Shown here: one piece after another, positions 1 through 8,246 of the stretch | Layout: the number at the start of each line of letters is the position of its first letter | How positions within the stretch are numbered: position 1 is the first letter of the stretch | Source of the DNA: Bacteroidales bacterium | Lineage (GTDB): Bacteria > Bacteroidota > Bacteroidia > Bacteroidales > UBA932 | Length of the DNA stretch: 25,483 nt | Reading direction: 5' to 3' | Assembly: GCA_016295245.1 (NCBI GenBank) | Contig: JAEDLO010000015.1 | Coordinates: forward strand, 1-25,483 | The notes under the pieces: model-generated | Database searches by the model: none | What the model was told of the DNA's origin: nothing | What the model saw: the letters and a program-made list of their open reading frames with translations, nothing else | Translations under genes and position numbers: made by a program

Positions 1-164
1 ACGACCTCGCCAAGGAGTTCAACCAATATTACCAGCAGACCCCTATCCTCAAGGAAGCGGATGAGGCCGTACTCAAGATGAGGCTCGTGCTTATCTCGAC
101 CCTCGCATCCGTGCTCCGCAAGGCGATGGCCATACTCGGCATCGTGCTTCCTGACAGGATGTAA
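1..164 (+). CDS. argS: Arginyl-tRNA synthetase, C-terminal end (partial)
   Basis: The first full codon is at 3-5 and the frame stays open to the TAA at 162-164. The fragment reads DLAKEFNQYYQQTPIL, then a helical stretch ending in GIVLPDRM. This is the end of the DALR anticodon-binding domain of class I arginyl-tRNA synthetases, which typically finish with a V-P-x-R-M tail after an LxxALxxLGI-type helix. The enzyme charges tRNA-Arg in the cytoplasm. Only about 53 residues are inside the window, so the HIGH and KMSKS motifs cannot be checked. The next gene starts 9 bases downstream, so the two may be co-transcribed. The assignment rests on the C-terminal signature alone. Confidence 0.85.
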   Translation, partial: DLAKEFNQYYQQTPILKEADEAVLKMRLVLISTLASVLRKAMAILGIVLPDRM

Positions 165-173
165 TTCCACTCT

Positions 174-1901
174 ATGCAGGTCCTTGATTATTGTGACATA
201 CCCACTTCGCTCAAGGAAGTGCAGAAGCTCGGTTGGGACTATATCGACGTCATCTTCTTTACGGGTGACGCCTTTGTGGACCATCCGAGTTTCGGAACTG
301 CCTGCATAGCACGCTATCTCCAGAAGTTCGGCTACCGCGTTGCAGTCGTACCCCAGCCCAACTGGCGCGACGACCTGCGGGACTTCCGCAAACTTGGGGC
401 ACCCCGCCTGTACTTCGCCGTCAATTCGGGGGCGATGGACTCGATGGTCAACCACTACACGGCGGGAAAACGCCTGCGACACGACGACGCCTACACTCCT
501 GAAGGCCGCTTCGGCCAGCGACCGGACCGCGCCGTAACCGTCTATTCAAAAATCCTCAAGTCTATATGGCCCGACGTGCCCATTGTCATCGGCGGCGTTG
601 AGGCCTCGCTGCGCAGGCTCACCCACTATGACTACTGGGATGACCGCCTGATGCCGTCAATCCTTGTGGACAGCGCTGCGGACTACCTCTGTTACGGAAT
701 GGGGGAGCGCCCTATGCTTGAACTGACCAGGGCCATCGAAGCCGGGCGCAACCGTTCCCAGATAGACCGCATCCCTCAGCTGGCCTTCCTGCGTAGCGGC
801 AGGTGCAAGGTCGAGGACGCGCTCATACTCCATTCTTACGAGCGCTGCCTTTCCGACCGAAGGGCCTTCGCAGAAAACTTCCACCAGATCGAAACCCACG
901 CCAATATGCTCCACCCGCAGACCATCGTGGAGCCCGTCGGGGACGGCTATGTCCAGGTCAACCCTCCGTATCCGCCGGCAAGCGAAGATGAAATGGATTC
1001 CTTCTGGGACCTGCCATTCACCAAGCTGCCGCACCAGCGCTACAAAGGCAAACGCATCCCCGCCTACGATATGATCAAGGATTCTATCATCACCCACCGC
1101 GGGTGCTTCGGGGGATGCAACTTTTGCACTATCGCCGCCCATCAGGGCAAATTTATCCAGTCCCGCTCGGAACAGAGCATACTCGAAGAGGTAAAGCGTC
1201 TTGCCTCGATGCCCCACTTTCACGGCAATATCTCCGATCTCGGAGCGCCGACCGCCAATATGTACGGAATGCACGGAAAGGACCTGTCGCGCTGCGCGCA
1301 GTGCCGCCGCAAATCCTGTCTCTTCCCGGCTCCCTGCGTCAATCTGGACCGCAATCACGAGAGGGTGATTGCCCTGTACCGCAAGGTGGACGCCGTCAAG
1401 GGAATACGCCACAGCTACATCGGCAGCGGCGTGCGCTACGACCTTTTCCTTGACGAAAACGGCTTCGTGGATCCGTCAGGCAAGGAATATCTGAGGGAAC
1501 TGATGCTCCACCACGTGTCCGGACGCCTGAAGGTCGCCCCGGAGCATACCGAAGACAAGGTGCTGGACTATATGGCCAAGCCTTCGTTCAAGCTCTTTAA
1601 GCGACTGAGGACTGAATTCGACAAGATAAACCGAGAGAACGGCACCCATACCGAACTCGTTCCGTATTTCATCTCGTCACACCCCGGATGCCGGCTTCAA
1701 GATATGCTGGCGTTGAGGGCAAACCCCTCACTCAGAGGCATTTGGATGGATCAGGTGCAGGACTTTACTCCGACTCCAATGACCACATCTTCGGTGATGT
1801 TCTGGTCGGGAATAGACCCCAGAACGATGAAGCCGGTCTATGTGGAAAAGGATCCTGAAAGAAAAAAGGCGCAGAAAGCGATTTTTTTTAGAAAAAAGTA
1901 G
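174..1901 (+). CDS. ygiQ: YgiQ-family radical SAM protein
   Basis: This 575-residue protein belongs to the YgiQ (UPF0313) family of radical SAM enzymes, whose substrate is not established. The N-terminal part (about 1-290) carries the family's PTSLKEV and GDAFVDHPSFG motifs and a region (GGVEASLRR) that resembles a cobalamin-binding-like fold. The radical SAM core follows, with the CxxxCxxC cluster motif at C311, C315 and C318 (GCFGGCNFC) binding the 4Fe-4S cluster. A second cysteine-rich stretch (CAQCRRKSC...C) lies after it, as is usual in the family. The start gives the expected N-terminus. The protein ends right after an FFRKK sequence encoded by T and A tracts, and it is shorter than E. 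coli YgiQ (about 740 residues). The family is confidently recognised; the biochemical role is not known. Confidence 0.9.
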   Translation: MQVLDYCDIPTSLKEVQKLGWDYIDVIFFTGDAFVDHPSFGTACIARYLQKFGYRVAVVPQPNWRDDLRDFRKLGAPRLYFAVNSGAMDSMVNHYTAGKRLRHDDAYTPEGRFGQRPDRAVTVYSKILKSIWPDVPIVIGGVEASLRRLTHYDYWDDRLMPSILVDSAADYLCYGMGERPMLELTRAIEAGRNRSQIDRIPQLAFLRSGRCKVEDALILHSYERCLSDRRAFAENFHQIETHANMLHPQTIVEPVGDGYVQVNPPYPPASEDEMDSFWDLPFTKLPHQRYKGKRIPAYDMIKDSIITHRGCFGGCNFCTIAAHQGKFIQSRSEQSILEEVKRLASMPHFHGNISDLGAPTANMYGMHGKDLSRCAQCRRKSCLFPAPCVNLDRNHERVIALYRKVDAVKGIRHSYIGSGVRYDLFLDENGFVDPSGKEYLRELMLHHVSGRLKVAPEHTEDKVLDYMAKPSFKLFKRLRTEFDKINRENGTHTELVPYFISSHPGCRLQDMLALRANPSLRGIWMDQVQDFTPTPMTTSSVMFWSGIDPRTMKPVYVEKDPERKKAQKAIFFRKK

Positions 1902-1902
1902 C

Positions 1903-1910
1903 TATAATTG
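1903..1910 (+). promoter_or_regulatory. Putative -7 promoter element for the acidic protein and ClC gene
   Basis: TATAATTG lies just after the ygiQ stop codon and resembles the Bacteroidota -7 element TAnnTTTG. No clear TTTG is found 20 bases upstream. It would give a leader of roughly 45 bases before the ATG at 1961. This is a pattern match only. Confidence 0.4.
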
Positions 1911-1960
1911 CACTCCGAAATAAAACTGTTCACAATTAACTTTCTAACAACATTTTTTAT

Positions 1961-2320
1961 ATGTCAAAGGACAACAAGAAACGTCATATCATCAGTTATG
2001 AGAATATGTCTCCTGAACTTGCCGAAGCATTTGCTGAGAAGTATCCGAAAGGCTTCAGCGACTATCTGAACGACTTGAACAAATATACAAAGCCTGATGG
2101 TACTCCTTTCTATGCTGTTCTTATCGAACTTCCGGAGGATATTTATCTTGTAAAAGTAAAAGTCAAGATAGACGATGCCGAAGACATCGAGAGATGGCTT
2201 GACGGCGAGGATGACGATTCTGATTCGGATCAGGTATCGGCTCCGGCAGAAGGAGATGCAACGCTCCCTGATGAAAACATCGCCCAGTACGGCTCAGGGG
2301 ATGATGATGCATCTGAGTAA
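1961..2320 (+). CDS. Small acidic conserved Bacteroidales protein of unknown function
   Basis: This 119-residue soluble protein has no signal peptide or membrane segment. The first 85 residues look folded: a basic start (MSKDNKKRH), an SYENMSPELAEAF segment, then alternating hydrophobic strands (FYAVLIELPEDIYLVKVKVKI). The last 35 residues are a low-complexity acidic tail rich in Asp, Glu and Ser. I recall similar small proteins in Bacteroides, but no function can be assigned. Its 3' end overlaps the likely start of the ClC gene by 20 bases, so the two are probably translated from the same message and may be translationally coupled. The 59-base gap upstream holds a promoter-like TATAATTG. Confidence 0.75.
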   Translation: MSKDNKKRHIISYENMSPELAEAFAEKYPKGFSDYLNDLNKYTKPDGTPFYAVLIELPEDIYLVKVKVKIDDAEDIERWLDGEDDDSDSDQVSAPAEGDATLPDENIAQYGSGDDDASE

Positions 2321-4049
2321 GTTAACAGACCATCAGAAGATTCTGATACTCAGTTTTGTCGTCGGCGTGCTCTCTGGGTGCGCCGCCGTTTTCCTTGACT
2401 GGGCCATCCATCAGATAAAGCACCTGCTCAATGGTGATTTCTGGGGTACGGGCATCTACGAGTGGCAGTACCTAATCCTGCCGGGTATTGGTATGCTCAT
2501 TTCGCTCCTGCTCCTGAAAACCGTCGTCCGGGACAACATCGGTCACGGTGTAACCAAGGTTCTCCTTGCCGTTTCCCGCAACGAATCCAAGATCAAGCCC
2601 CACAATATCTGGTCTTCGGTGCTGACCTCATCCGTAACCATCGGTTTCGGAGGATCGGTCGGAGCCGAGGCGCCTATCGTCTATACCGGAGCCGCAATCG
2701 GTTCAAATCTCGGAAGGCTTTTCGGCCTGTCCTACCGCAACATAACCATACTCCTGGGCTGCGGTGCTGCCGGAGCCATAGCCGGTACCTTCAAGGCTCC
2801 GCTCGCCGGAGTGCTCTTCACGATGGAGATTCTGCTCTTCAACGTGTCGATGACCTCGCTGCTGCCGCTGCTGTTGTCAACGGTGTCGGCGACCGTGATT
2901 TCATACATCTTCCGCGGACAGAACGCAGTCTTTGCCTGTACGGTCAGCCCGTTTATGATGCCGAATATCCCTTACTACATCATCCTCGGCATCATCTGCG
3001 GTTTCTGCTCGCTGTACTTCACCCAAACCACCCTGTGGCTGGAGGACAAGATAGGCAAATTCAACAATGCCTATATGAAGTGGGCTGTCAGCGCCCTTGC
3101 GCTAGGCGTGCTCATCTTCCTTTTCCCACCTCTTTACGGTGAGGGCTATGACTCGCTGCTCGCTCTGCTGAACGGCCAGGAACTGAAAGTGGAAGGCAGT
3201 ACGGTGCTCTCCTTTATGATGCGCTCTCCTTGGGGCGTACCCTGCTTCTTCGCCCTGATATTCTTCTTCAAGGTCTTCTCGATGACCCTTACCAATGCCG
3301 GAGGCGGAGTCGGAGGTACCTTTGGTCCAACCCTTTTCTCCGGTGCCATAGTGGGCTTCGTTGTGGCGCGCTGCATCAACCTTCTCGGGCTGGGCGTGCC
3401 TGAGCACAACTTCGTGCTGGTGGGAATGGCGGCCCTGATGGCAGGAGTGATGCAGGCTCCGATGACTGCAATCTTCCTTATCGCGGAGATTTCGGGCGGC
3501 TATGCCCTGCTGATTCCGCTGATTCTGACGGCAACCGTTTCATACGGCACCGTGCGCATCTTCGAAAAATATTCGATCTATACCAAGCGTATCGCCCAGA
3601 GTGGCGATCTCCTGACCCACGACAGTGACCAGGCCGTGTTAACCCTGATGAAGACAGCCGACCTGATACGCGACAAATATCCGCGCATCCGAATTGAAGC
3701 TACTCTGAGGGATGTGGTGAATGCCATCCACGACAGCGACGCTGCCGTGATTGCGGTCGTTGACGAAGCCGGACGCTTCCAGGGTATGATTGACATCGCC
3801 TCAGTGCGCAAATTCATCCTCAGCACTGAACAGTACGACAAAGTCCACGTCTATAACCTGATGGAATCAACTCCGGAATACATCTATTACGATGAGAAGA
3901 TGGAGTCCGTGATGAAAAAGTTCGACAAGACGGGGGCCTGGAGGCTTCCGGTTGTCAATCATGACCGCAAATACCTGGGTTTCATTTCGAAGTCGCGCCT
4001 TTTGACCGCCTATCGCGAGGAACTTCGTGAGATTGCAGCCGAGGACTGA
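2301..4049 (+). CDS. ClC-family chloride channel or H+/Cl- antiporter with C-terminal CBS pair
   Basis: From the ATG at 2301 the protein has 582 residues. The frame is open further upstream, but the extra N-terminus is basic and unlike ClC proteins. Three consecutive ATGs (2301, 2304, 2307) leave the exact start uncertain. About 440 residues of membrane helices hold ClC signatures. G121-A-E-A-P125 is the equivalent of the GREGP motif and keeps the gating glutamate as E123. GGTFGP at 338-343 matches the GxFxP filter motif. The usual GSGIP motif appears as GHGVT. Two CBS domains (about 450-515 and 518-575) follow, which in this family bind adenine nucleotides and regulate transport. The retained glutamate is compatible with proton-coupled antiport, but channel or antiporter cannot be decided. 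It overlaps the acidic protein gene upstream and is followed by proB after 39 bases. Confidence 0.9.
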   Translation: MMMHLSKLTDHQKILILSFVVGVLSGCAAVFLDWAIHQIKHLLNGDFWGTGIYEWQYLILPGIGMLISLLLLKTVVRDNIGHGVTKVLLAVSRNESKIKPHNIWSSVLTSSVTIGFGGSVGAEAPIVYTGAAIGSNLGRLFGLSYRNITILLGCGAAGAIAGTFKAPLAGVLFTMEILLFNVSMTSLLPLLLSTVSATVISYIFRGQNAVFACTVSPFMMPNIPYYIILGIICGFCSLYFTQTTLWLEDKIGKFNNAYMKWAVSALALGVLIFLFPPLYGEGYDSLLALLNGQELKVEGSTVLSFMMRSPWGVPCFFALIFFFKVFSMTLTNAGGGVGGTFGPTLFSGAIVGFVVARCINLLGLGVPEHNFVLVGMAALMAGVMQAPMTAIFLIAEISGGYALLIPLILTATVSYGTVRIFEKYSIYTKRIAQSGDLLTHDSDQAVLTLMKTADLIRDKYPRIRIEATLRDVVNAIHDSDAAVIAVVDEAGRFQGMIDIASVRKFILSTEQYDKVHVYNLMESTPEYIYYDEKMESVMKKFDKTGAWRLPVVNHDRKYLGFISKSRLLTAYREELREIAAED

Positions 4050-4081
4050 TTTGTCTTCGTCAGGGATTTTTCCTATTTTTA
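4050..4081 (+). promoter_or_regulatory. Putative proBA promoter
   Basis: A TTTG box at 4050-4053 is separated by exactly 20 bases from TATTTTTA at 4074-4081. This matches the Bacteroidota -33/-7 layout apart from the last base of the -7 element. Only 7 bases separate it from the proB ATG at 4089, so the predicted transcript has almost no leader. Confidence 0.5.
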
Positions 4082-4088
4082 CTCCTCT

Positions 4089-4874
4089 ATGAAAAGGATA
4101 GTAGTGAAAATCGGCAGCAATGTGCTGACCAGAAAGGACGGCACGCTGGACATAACCCGTATGTCCGCCATTACCGACCAGGTGGCGACCCTCACCAAGA
4201 AGGGCCTGGAACTGATAGTCGTTTCTTCCGGAGCCGTAGCCTCAGGCCGCAGTGAAATCAATCCCGGCAAGGACCTGGACGATGTTTCGTCGCGCCAGCT
4301 TTTTTCCGCTGTGGGCCAGGTCAAGCTCATCAATAGATATTATGACCTCTTCCGCTGTCACGGCCTGGTCTGCGGCCAGGTCTTGACTACCAAGGACTCC
4401 CTGTCCCGTCCGGGGCAGTATGAAAACCAGCAGCACTGCATCGAGGTGATGCTCTCCAACGGCGTTGTGCCTATAATCAACGAAAACGACACCATCTCGC
4501 TTACGGAGCTGATGTTTACCGACAATGACGAGCTGTCGGGTACGATGGCAAGGATGATGAAAGCGGATATGCTGCTTATACTCAGTAATATAAACGGGCT
4601 CTACAGCGGTGACCCTACTGAGGCGGGTTCGTCGCTGATTCCTCTCGTGGAAGTGGGGGAGTCCGGAACGGACCTCTCGGAGTGCATCAGCGCCACCAAG
4701 TCTTCCGCCGGCCGCGGGGGTATGAAGACCAAGTGTGGAGTCGCCCTCCAGCTTGCCTCCGAAGGCATACCCGTCGTGATTGCTAACGGCAAGATCGAGA
4801 ATGTGCTGCTTGACATCATCGACGGCAAGTCAGATGTCCCTTGTACCAGATTTGTAAAGAAAGACAAAAGATGA
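4089..4874 (+). CDS. proB: Glutamate 5-kinase, short form without PUA domain
   Basis: This enzyme phosphorylates glutamate with ATP to gamma-glutamyl phosphate, the first step of proline synthesis in the cytoplasm. The 261 residues form a single amino-acid kinase domain. It has the nucleotide-binding KIGSN (K7), SSGAVASG at 46-53, the glutamate-site NENDTIS at 131-137, FTDND at 143-147 and the GRGGMKTK segment at 208-215. E. coli ProB (367 residues) carries an extra C-terminal PUA domain that is absent here. The next gene, proA, starts within the stop codon (ATGA at 4871), so the two enzymes are translationally coupled. This suits a pair that hands over an unstable acyl phosphate. The assignment is firm; how proline feeds back on this form cannot be read from the sequence. 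Confidence 0.95.
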   Translation: MKRIVVKIGSNVLTRKDGTLDITRMSAITDQVATLTKKGLELIVVSSGAVASGRSEINPGKDLDDVSSRQLFSAVGQVKLINRYYDLFRCHGLVCGQVLTTKDSLSRPGQYENQQHCIEVMLSNGVVPIINENDTISLTELMFTDNDELSGTMARMMKADMLLILSNINGLYSGDPTEAGSSLIPLVEVGESGTDLSECISATKSSAGRGGMKTKCGVALQLASEGIPVVIANGKIENVLLDIIDGKSDVPCTRFVKKDKR

Positions 4875-6118
4875 GTATGGAAATGTTGCTGGCGGCTAAG
4901 AATGCACGCCGCTCGGTCCAGGCCCTTGGGCCGCAGGGAAGCTCACGAGTATTGCTCAAATTGGCCTCTGCTCTCAGGAGTAACGCCGATACCATCCTCG
5001 CCGCCAACGCCGTGGACCTTGAAAGGATGAGTCCTGACGACCCAAGATATGACCGCCTCAAGCTCACGGCCTCCAGGCTTGACCAGATTGCCTCAGACGT
5101 GGAGAATGTGGCCTCGCTGCCAAGCCCTCTGGGCGAAGAACTCAGCCGCTGCGTGCGCCCCAACGGTATGGTTATCAGGAAGGTCAGCGTTCCGTTCGGA
5201 GTGATAGGCGTGATTTACGAGGCAAGGCCTAATGTGACCTCGGATGTGTTCTCGCTCTGCCTGCGAAGCGGCAATGTCGCCGTCCTCAAGGGAGGGTCCG
5301 ACGCGCTCTGCTCCAACGAGGCGATCGCTTCGGTAATACGCTCCACGCTCGAAAGCGAGGGGGTTGACCCCGCTGCCTGCACCTTGCTGCCGGCAAGCCA
5401 CGAGGCCAGCGATGCTCTTCTTGGCGCCGTCGGCATAGTGGACCTCATCATCCCGAGAGGCAGTTCCAGACTCATCAATTACGTGCGTGACAACGCCCGC
5501 GTACCTGTCATCGAGACAGGTGCAGGTATCTGCCACACCTATTTTGATAAGGACGGTGACCTGCAGAAAGGTGCCCTTGTAGTCAATAATGCCAAGACCC
5601 GAAGGGTAAGCGTCTGCAATGCCCTCGACTGCCTTGTCATCCACAGCTCGCGGCTTGGGGATCTCCCCGCCATCTGTTCGGAGCTTAGCGGGAGCAAGGT
5701 GCACATCTATGCGGATCCGCGCGCATACGCGGCCCTGGACGGGCATTATCCTCAGGACTTGCTCGAAAGGGCGGGAGAAGATGCTTTCGGAACGGAGTTT
5801 CTCGACTACAAGATGAGCATCAAGACCGTGGACACTCTGCAGCAGGCCCTTGAGCATATCGAGCGCTACAGCTCGAAGCACAGCGAGTGCATCATCTGTG
5901 AGAATCCGGAGACTGTCAGAGTATTCCAGGAGACTGTGGATGCGTCCTGCGTTTATGCCAATGTCTCCACCGCCTTTACGGACGGAGGCCAGTTCGGCTT
6001 TGGTGCTGAAATCGGCATATCCACCCAGAAACTTCACGCAAGGGGACCAATGGCCTTGCGCGAACTTACGACCTATAAGTATTTGATTAATGGCGAGGGC
6101 CAGATCCGCCGCCCTTGA
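4871..6118 (+). CDS. proA: Gamma-glutamyl phosphate reductase
   Basis: This enzyme reduces gamma-glutamyl phosphate with NADPH to glutamate semialdehyde, the second step of proline synthesis. The ATG at 4871 overlaps the proB stop and gives 415 residues, close to the family length of about 417. A TTG 30 bases upstream is in frame but would add a tail lying inside proB. Diagnostic features are RPNVTSDVFSLCLRSGN, ALKGGS-type motifs, the catalytic Cys249 in AKTRRVSVCNALD, and the C-terminal DGGQFGFGAEIGIST and RGPMALRELTTYKY blocks. It belongs to the aldehyde dehydrogenase superfamily. Its last 32 bases overlap the 3' end of the convergent tex gene. No independent terminator is visible between the two. 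Confidence 0.96.
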   Translation: MSMEMLLAAKNARRSVQALGPQGSSRVLLKLASALRSNADTILAANAVDLERMSPDDPRYDRLKLTASRLDQIASDVENVASLPSPLGEELSRCVRPNGMVIRKVSVPFGVIGVIYEARPNVTSDVFSLCLRSGNVAVLKGGSDALCSNEAIASVIRSTLESEGVDPAACTLLPASHEASDALLGAVGIVDLIIPRGSSRLINYVRDNARVPVIETGAGICHTYFDKDGDLQKGALVVNNAKTRRVSVCNALDCLVIHSSRLGDLPAICSELSGSKVHIYADPRAYAALDGHYPQDLLERAGEDAFGTEFLDYKMSIKTVDTLQQALEHIERYSSKHSECIICENPETVRVFQETVDASCVYANVSTAFTDGGQFGFGAEIGISTQKLHARGPMALRELTTYKYLINGEGQIRRP

Positions 6119-8246
6119 CCAGTCTCAGGCCAATTCTCATCCGTTCGGTATCGACGCTCTCGACAACGACCCTTATCTGTTGGTGGAGTTTGACCACCTT
6201 GGTGGGGTCGGTGCCCCTCGGACCCATCCTTGATACGTGGATGAGACCATTCTCGTGAAGGCCTATGTCCACGAAGGCCCCGAAGTTGGTGATGTTGGTG
6301 ACGATACCCGGCAGCTCCATTCCCGTCTTGAGATCCTCGATGCTGCGTATGTCGTCGTCGAAACTGAATTCAGATGCCGCCTGGCGCGGGTCCAGACCCG
6401 GTTTGGCCAGTTCTTTAAGGATGTCGCATACTGTAGGCAGCCCGGCTTTTTCGCTTACATAGTCCTCGGGTCTGATGCCCTTGCAGAGTTTGTCGTTGCC
6501 GACGAGTTCGGCTGTGCTCACGCCCAGGTCGCGCGCCATCCTGTCCACGATTGGGTAGCTCTCCGGATGGACTGCAGAGTTGTCGAGAGGGTTGGCGCCG
6601 CCCCTGATCCTCAGGAAACCGGCGCATTGCTCGAAGGCTTTAGCCCCGAGCCTCGGCACTTTCTTGAGCTGTTCCCGACTGGTGAAGGCCCCTTCGGCAT
6701 TGCGATAGCTGACGATGTTTTCCGCCAGGGCGCTGCCTATGCCCGCAACGTAGGCGAGCAGGTAAGTGGAGGCGGTGTTGAGGTTGACTCCGACGGAGTT
6801 TACGCAGCTCTCGACGGTGTTGTCCAATTCCTCGCGCAGCAGGTTCTGGTCAACGTCGTGCTGGTACTGGCCTACGCCCAGGTTCTTCGGATCGATTTTG
6901 ACGAGTTCGGCGAGCGGGTCCATAAGGCGTCTGCCGATGGATACGGCGCCCCTTACTGTGACGTCCTCATCGGGGAATTCCTTGCGGGCGACCTCCGATG
7001 CGCTATAAATCGAAGCCCCGTCCTCGCTGACCGTCCATACCTTGCAGCCTTCGGGCAGGCTGATGCGCTTGAGGAAGTCCTCGGTTTCGCGGGAGGCGGT
7101 GCCGTTGCCGACGGCTATGGCTTCAATGCCATATTTGTCTATCATCTGCTGGAGGCTTGTGATGGCCTTAACCTTCTCGTTCTGAGGTGGATGCGGGTAG
7201 ATGATGGTGTGGTAAAGCAGTTCTCCGCCACTGTCCAGGCAGGCAATCTTGCAGCCGTTGCGGAAGCCCGGATCGATGGCCATCGTGCGCTTCTGCCCCA
7301 CTGGCGCGCTCAGCAAAAGCTGGCGCAGGTTCTCGCCGAAGACCTTGATGCTCTCGACATCCGCCCTGTGCTTGGCCTCTCGTATCACTTCGCCGCTGAT
7401 TGACGGCTCCAACAGGCGCTTGAAGGCGTCATCGACGGCTAGGCGTATCTGCTCTCCAAGGGCGGCGGAAGGGTAGGAATGCTCCTGGCAGAAGTCATAA
7501 TATATCTTGTTGCCGCATTTAAGCGGGTCGGTATCAATGCTAACGCTCAGGTAACCCTCGTTTTCGGCGCGCAGCATCGCCAGCAGGTTGTGCGAAGGGA
7601 TGCGGTCGAGAGGGTGGCTGAATTCGAAGTAGCTGCGGTATTTGGCGGCTTCAGGGGAGCTCTTTCCGCTCTTGGTGACCTTGGAGCATATGCGTCTGAG
7701 ACGGAAGATGCCGCGCAGGTTCTCCCTGATTGCAGGGGTCTCGCTCAGCCTTTCGGCTATGATGTCTCGCGCGCCGGCAAGGGCTTCCTGCACATCCTTG
7801 ACCTTGTCGCCTACGAACTTGCGGGCATCACTTTCTGGCCTTGAGGTCTTTACGTTCCACATCAGGTCGGCAAGCGGCTCGAGGCCCAGCTCCTTTGCGG
7901 CGGTGGCGCGGGTGCGGCGTTTCGGGCGGAAGGGAAGATAAAGGTCTTCAATTTCGCTCGCGTTGAGACTCTGGCTGATGCGCTCCCTGAGCTCGTCGGT
8001 CAGCGCTCCGGCCTCTCCTATGGTCTTGAGTATGGTCTCCTTGCGCTTCTCCAACTCTGTGCAGACGTCCGCAAGGTGCTTAAGCTCAGCTACCTGGGCA
8101 TCGTCCATCCCGCCGGTCTTTTCCTTGCGATAGCGGCTGATGAAGGGGATGGTGTCGCCGTTGCCGAGCATCTCAATGCAATTCTCGACTTGCCAGGACT
8201 TCAGACCCATAATCCCGGCTATATGCTTGATATACAGGTCTTTCAT
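6087..8246 (-). CDS. tex: Tex-family S1 RNA-binding protein
   Basis: Tex (YhgF) proteins bind nucleic acid and interact with the transcription machinery; their exact role is still debated. The 719 residues show the full architecture: the N-terminal Tex domain starting GIMGLKSWQVENCIEML and including IPFISRYRKEKTGGMDD (33-49), a YqgF RNase H-like domain from about 320 (TMAIDPGFRNG), a conserved DPLAELVKIDPKNLGVGQYQ-type block at about 443-462, helix-hairpin-helix motifs at about 490-550, and an S1 domain at about 641-711 (NFGAFVDIGLHENGLIHVS). The ATG overlaps the upstream glycosyltransferase stop by one base (TAATG), so they are probably co-translated. Its 3' end overlaps proA head-on by 32 bases. 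Confidence 0.95.
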   Translation of the reverse strand: MKDLYIKHIAGIMGLKSWQVENCIEMLGNGDTIPFISRYRKEKTGGMDDAQVAELKHLADVCTELEKRKETILKTIGEAGALTDELRERISQSLNASEIEDLYLPFRPKRRTRATAAKELGLEPLADLMWNVKTSRPESDARKFVGDKVKDVQEALAGARDIIAERLSETPAIRENLRGIFRLRRICSKVTKSGKSSPEAAKYRSYFEFSHPLDRIPSHNLLAMLRAENEGYLSVSIDTDPLKCGNKIYYDFCQEHSYPSAALGEQIRLAVDDAFKRLLEPSISGEVIREAKHRADVESIKVFGENLRQLLLSAPVGQKRTMAIDPGFRNGCKIACLDSGGELLYHTIIYPHPPQNEKVKAITSLQQMIDKYGIEAIAVGNGTASRETEDFLKRISLPEGCKVWTVSEDGASIYSASEVARKEFPDEDVTVRGAVSIGRRLMDPLAELVKIDPKNLGVGQYQHDVDQNLLREELDNTVESCVNSVGVNLNTASTYLLAYVAGIGSALAENIVSYRNAEGAFTSREQLKKVPRLGAKAFEQCAGFLRIRGGANPLDNSAVHPESYPIVDRMARDLGVSTAELVGNDKLCKGIRPEDYVSEKAGLPTVCDILKELAKPGLDPRQAASEFSFDDDIRSIEDLKTGMELPGIVTNITNFGAFVDIGLHENGLIHVSRMGPRGTDPTKVVKLHQQIRVVVESVDTERMRIGLRLVKGGGSGPRH

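Noticed and set aside
657..1412. 251-codon minus-strand frame opposite ygiQ
   Set aside because: It is antisense to the conserved radical SAM core, and its translation shows no family signature.
1870..1889. Possible terminator at the end of ygiQ (CGC/GCG stem and T8)
   Set aside because: The stem has only three pairs, so it is too weak to call despite the T run.
2175..2300. Longer N-terminus for the ClC gene starting at 2175
   Set aside because: The extra 42 residues are basic, unlike ClC N-termini, and arise from out-of-frame reading of the acidic protein gene.
5093..6037. 314-codon minus-strand frame opposite proA
   Set aside because: It is a shadow of the well-supported proA gene, with no motifs of its own.
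6237..7403. 388-codon open frame on the plus strand opposite tex
   Set aside because: tex is fully supported by its domain motifs. The plus-strand translation matches no family I know and is in antisense register to conserved tex codons.
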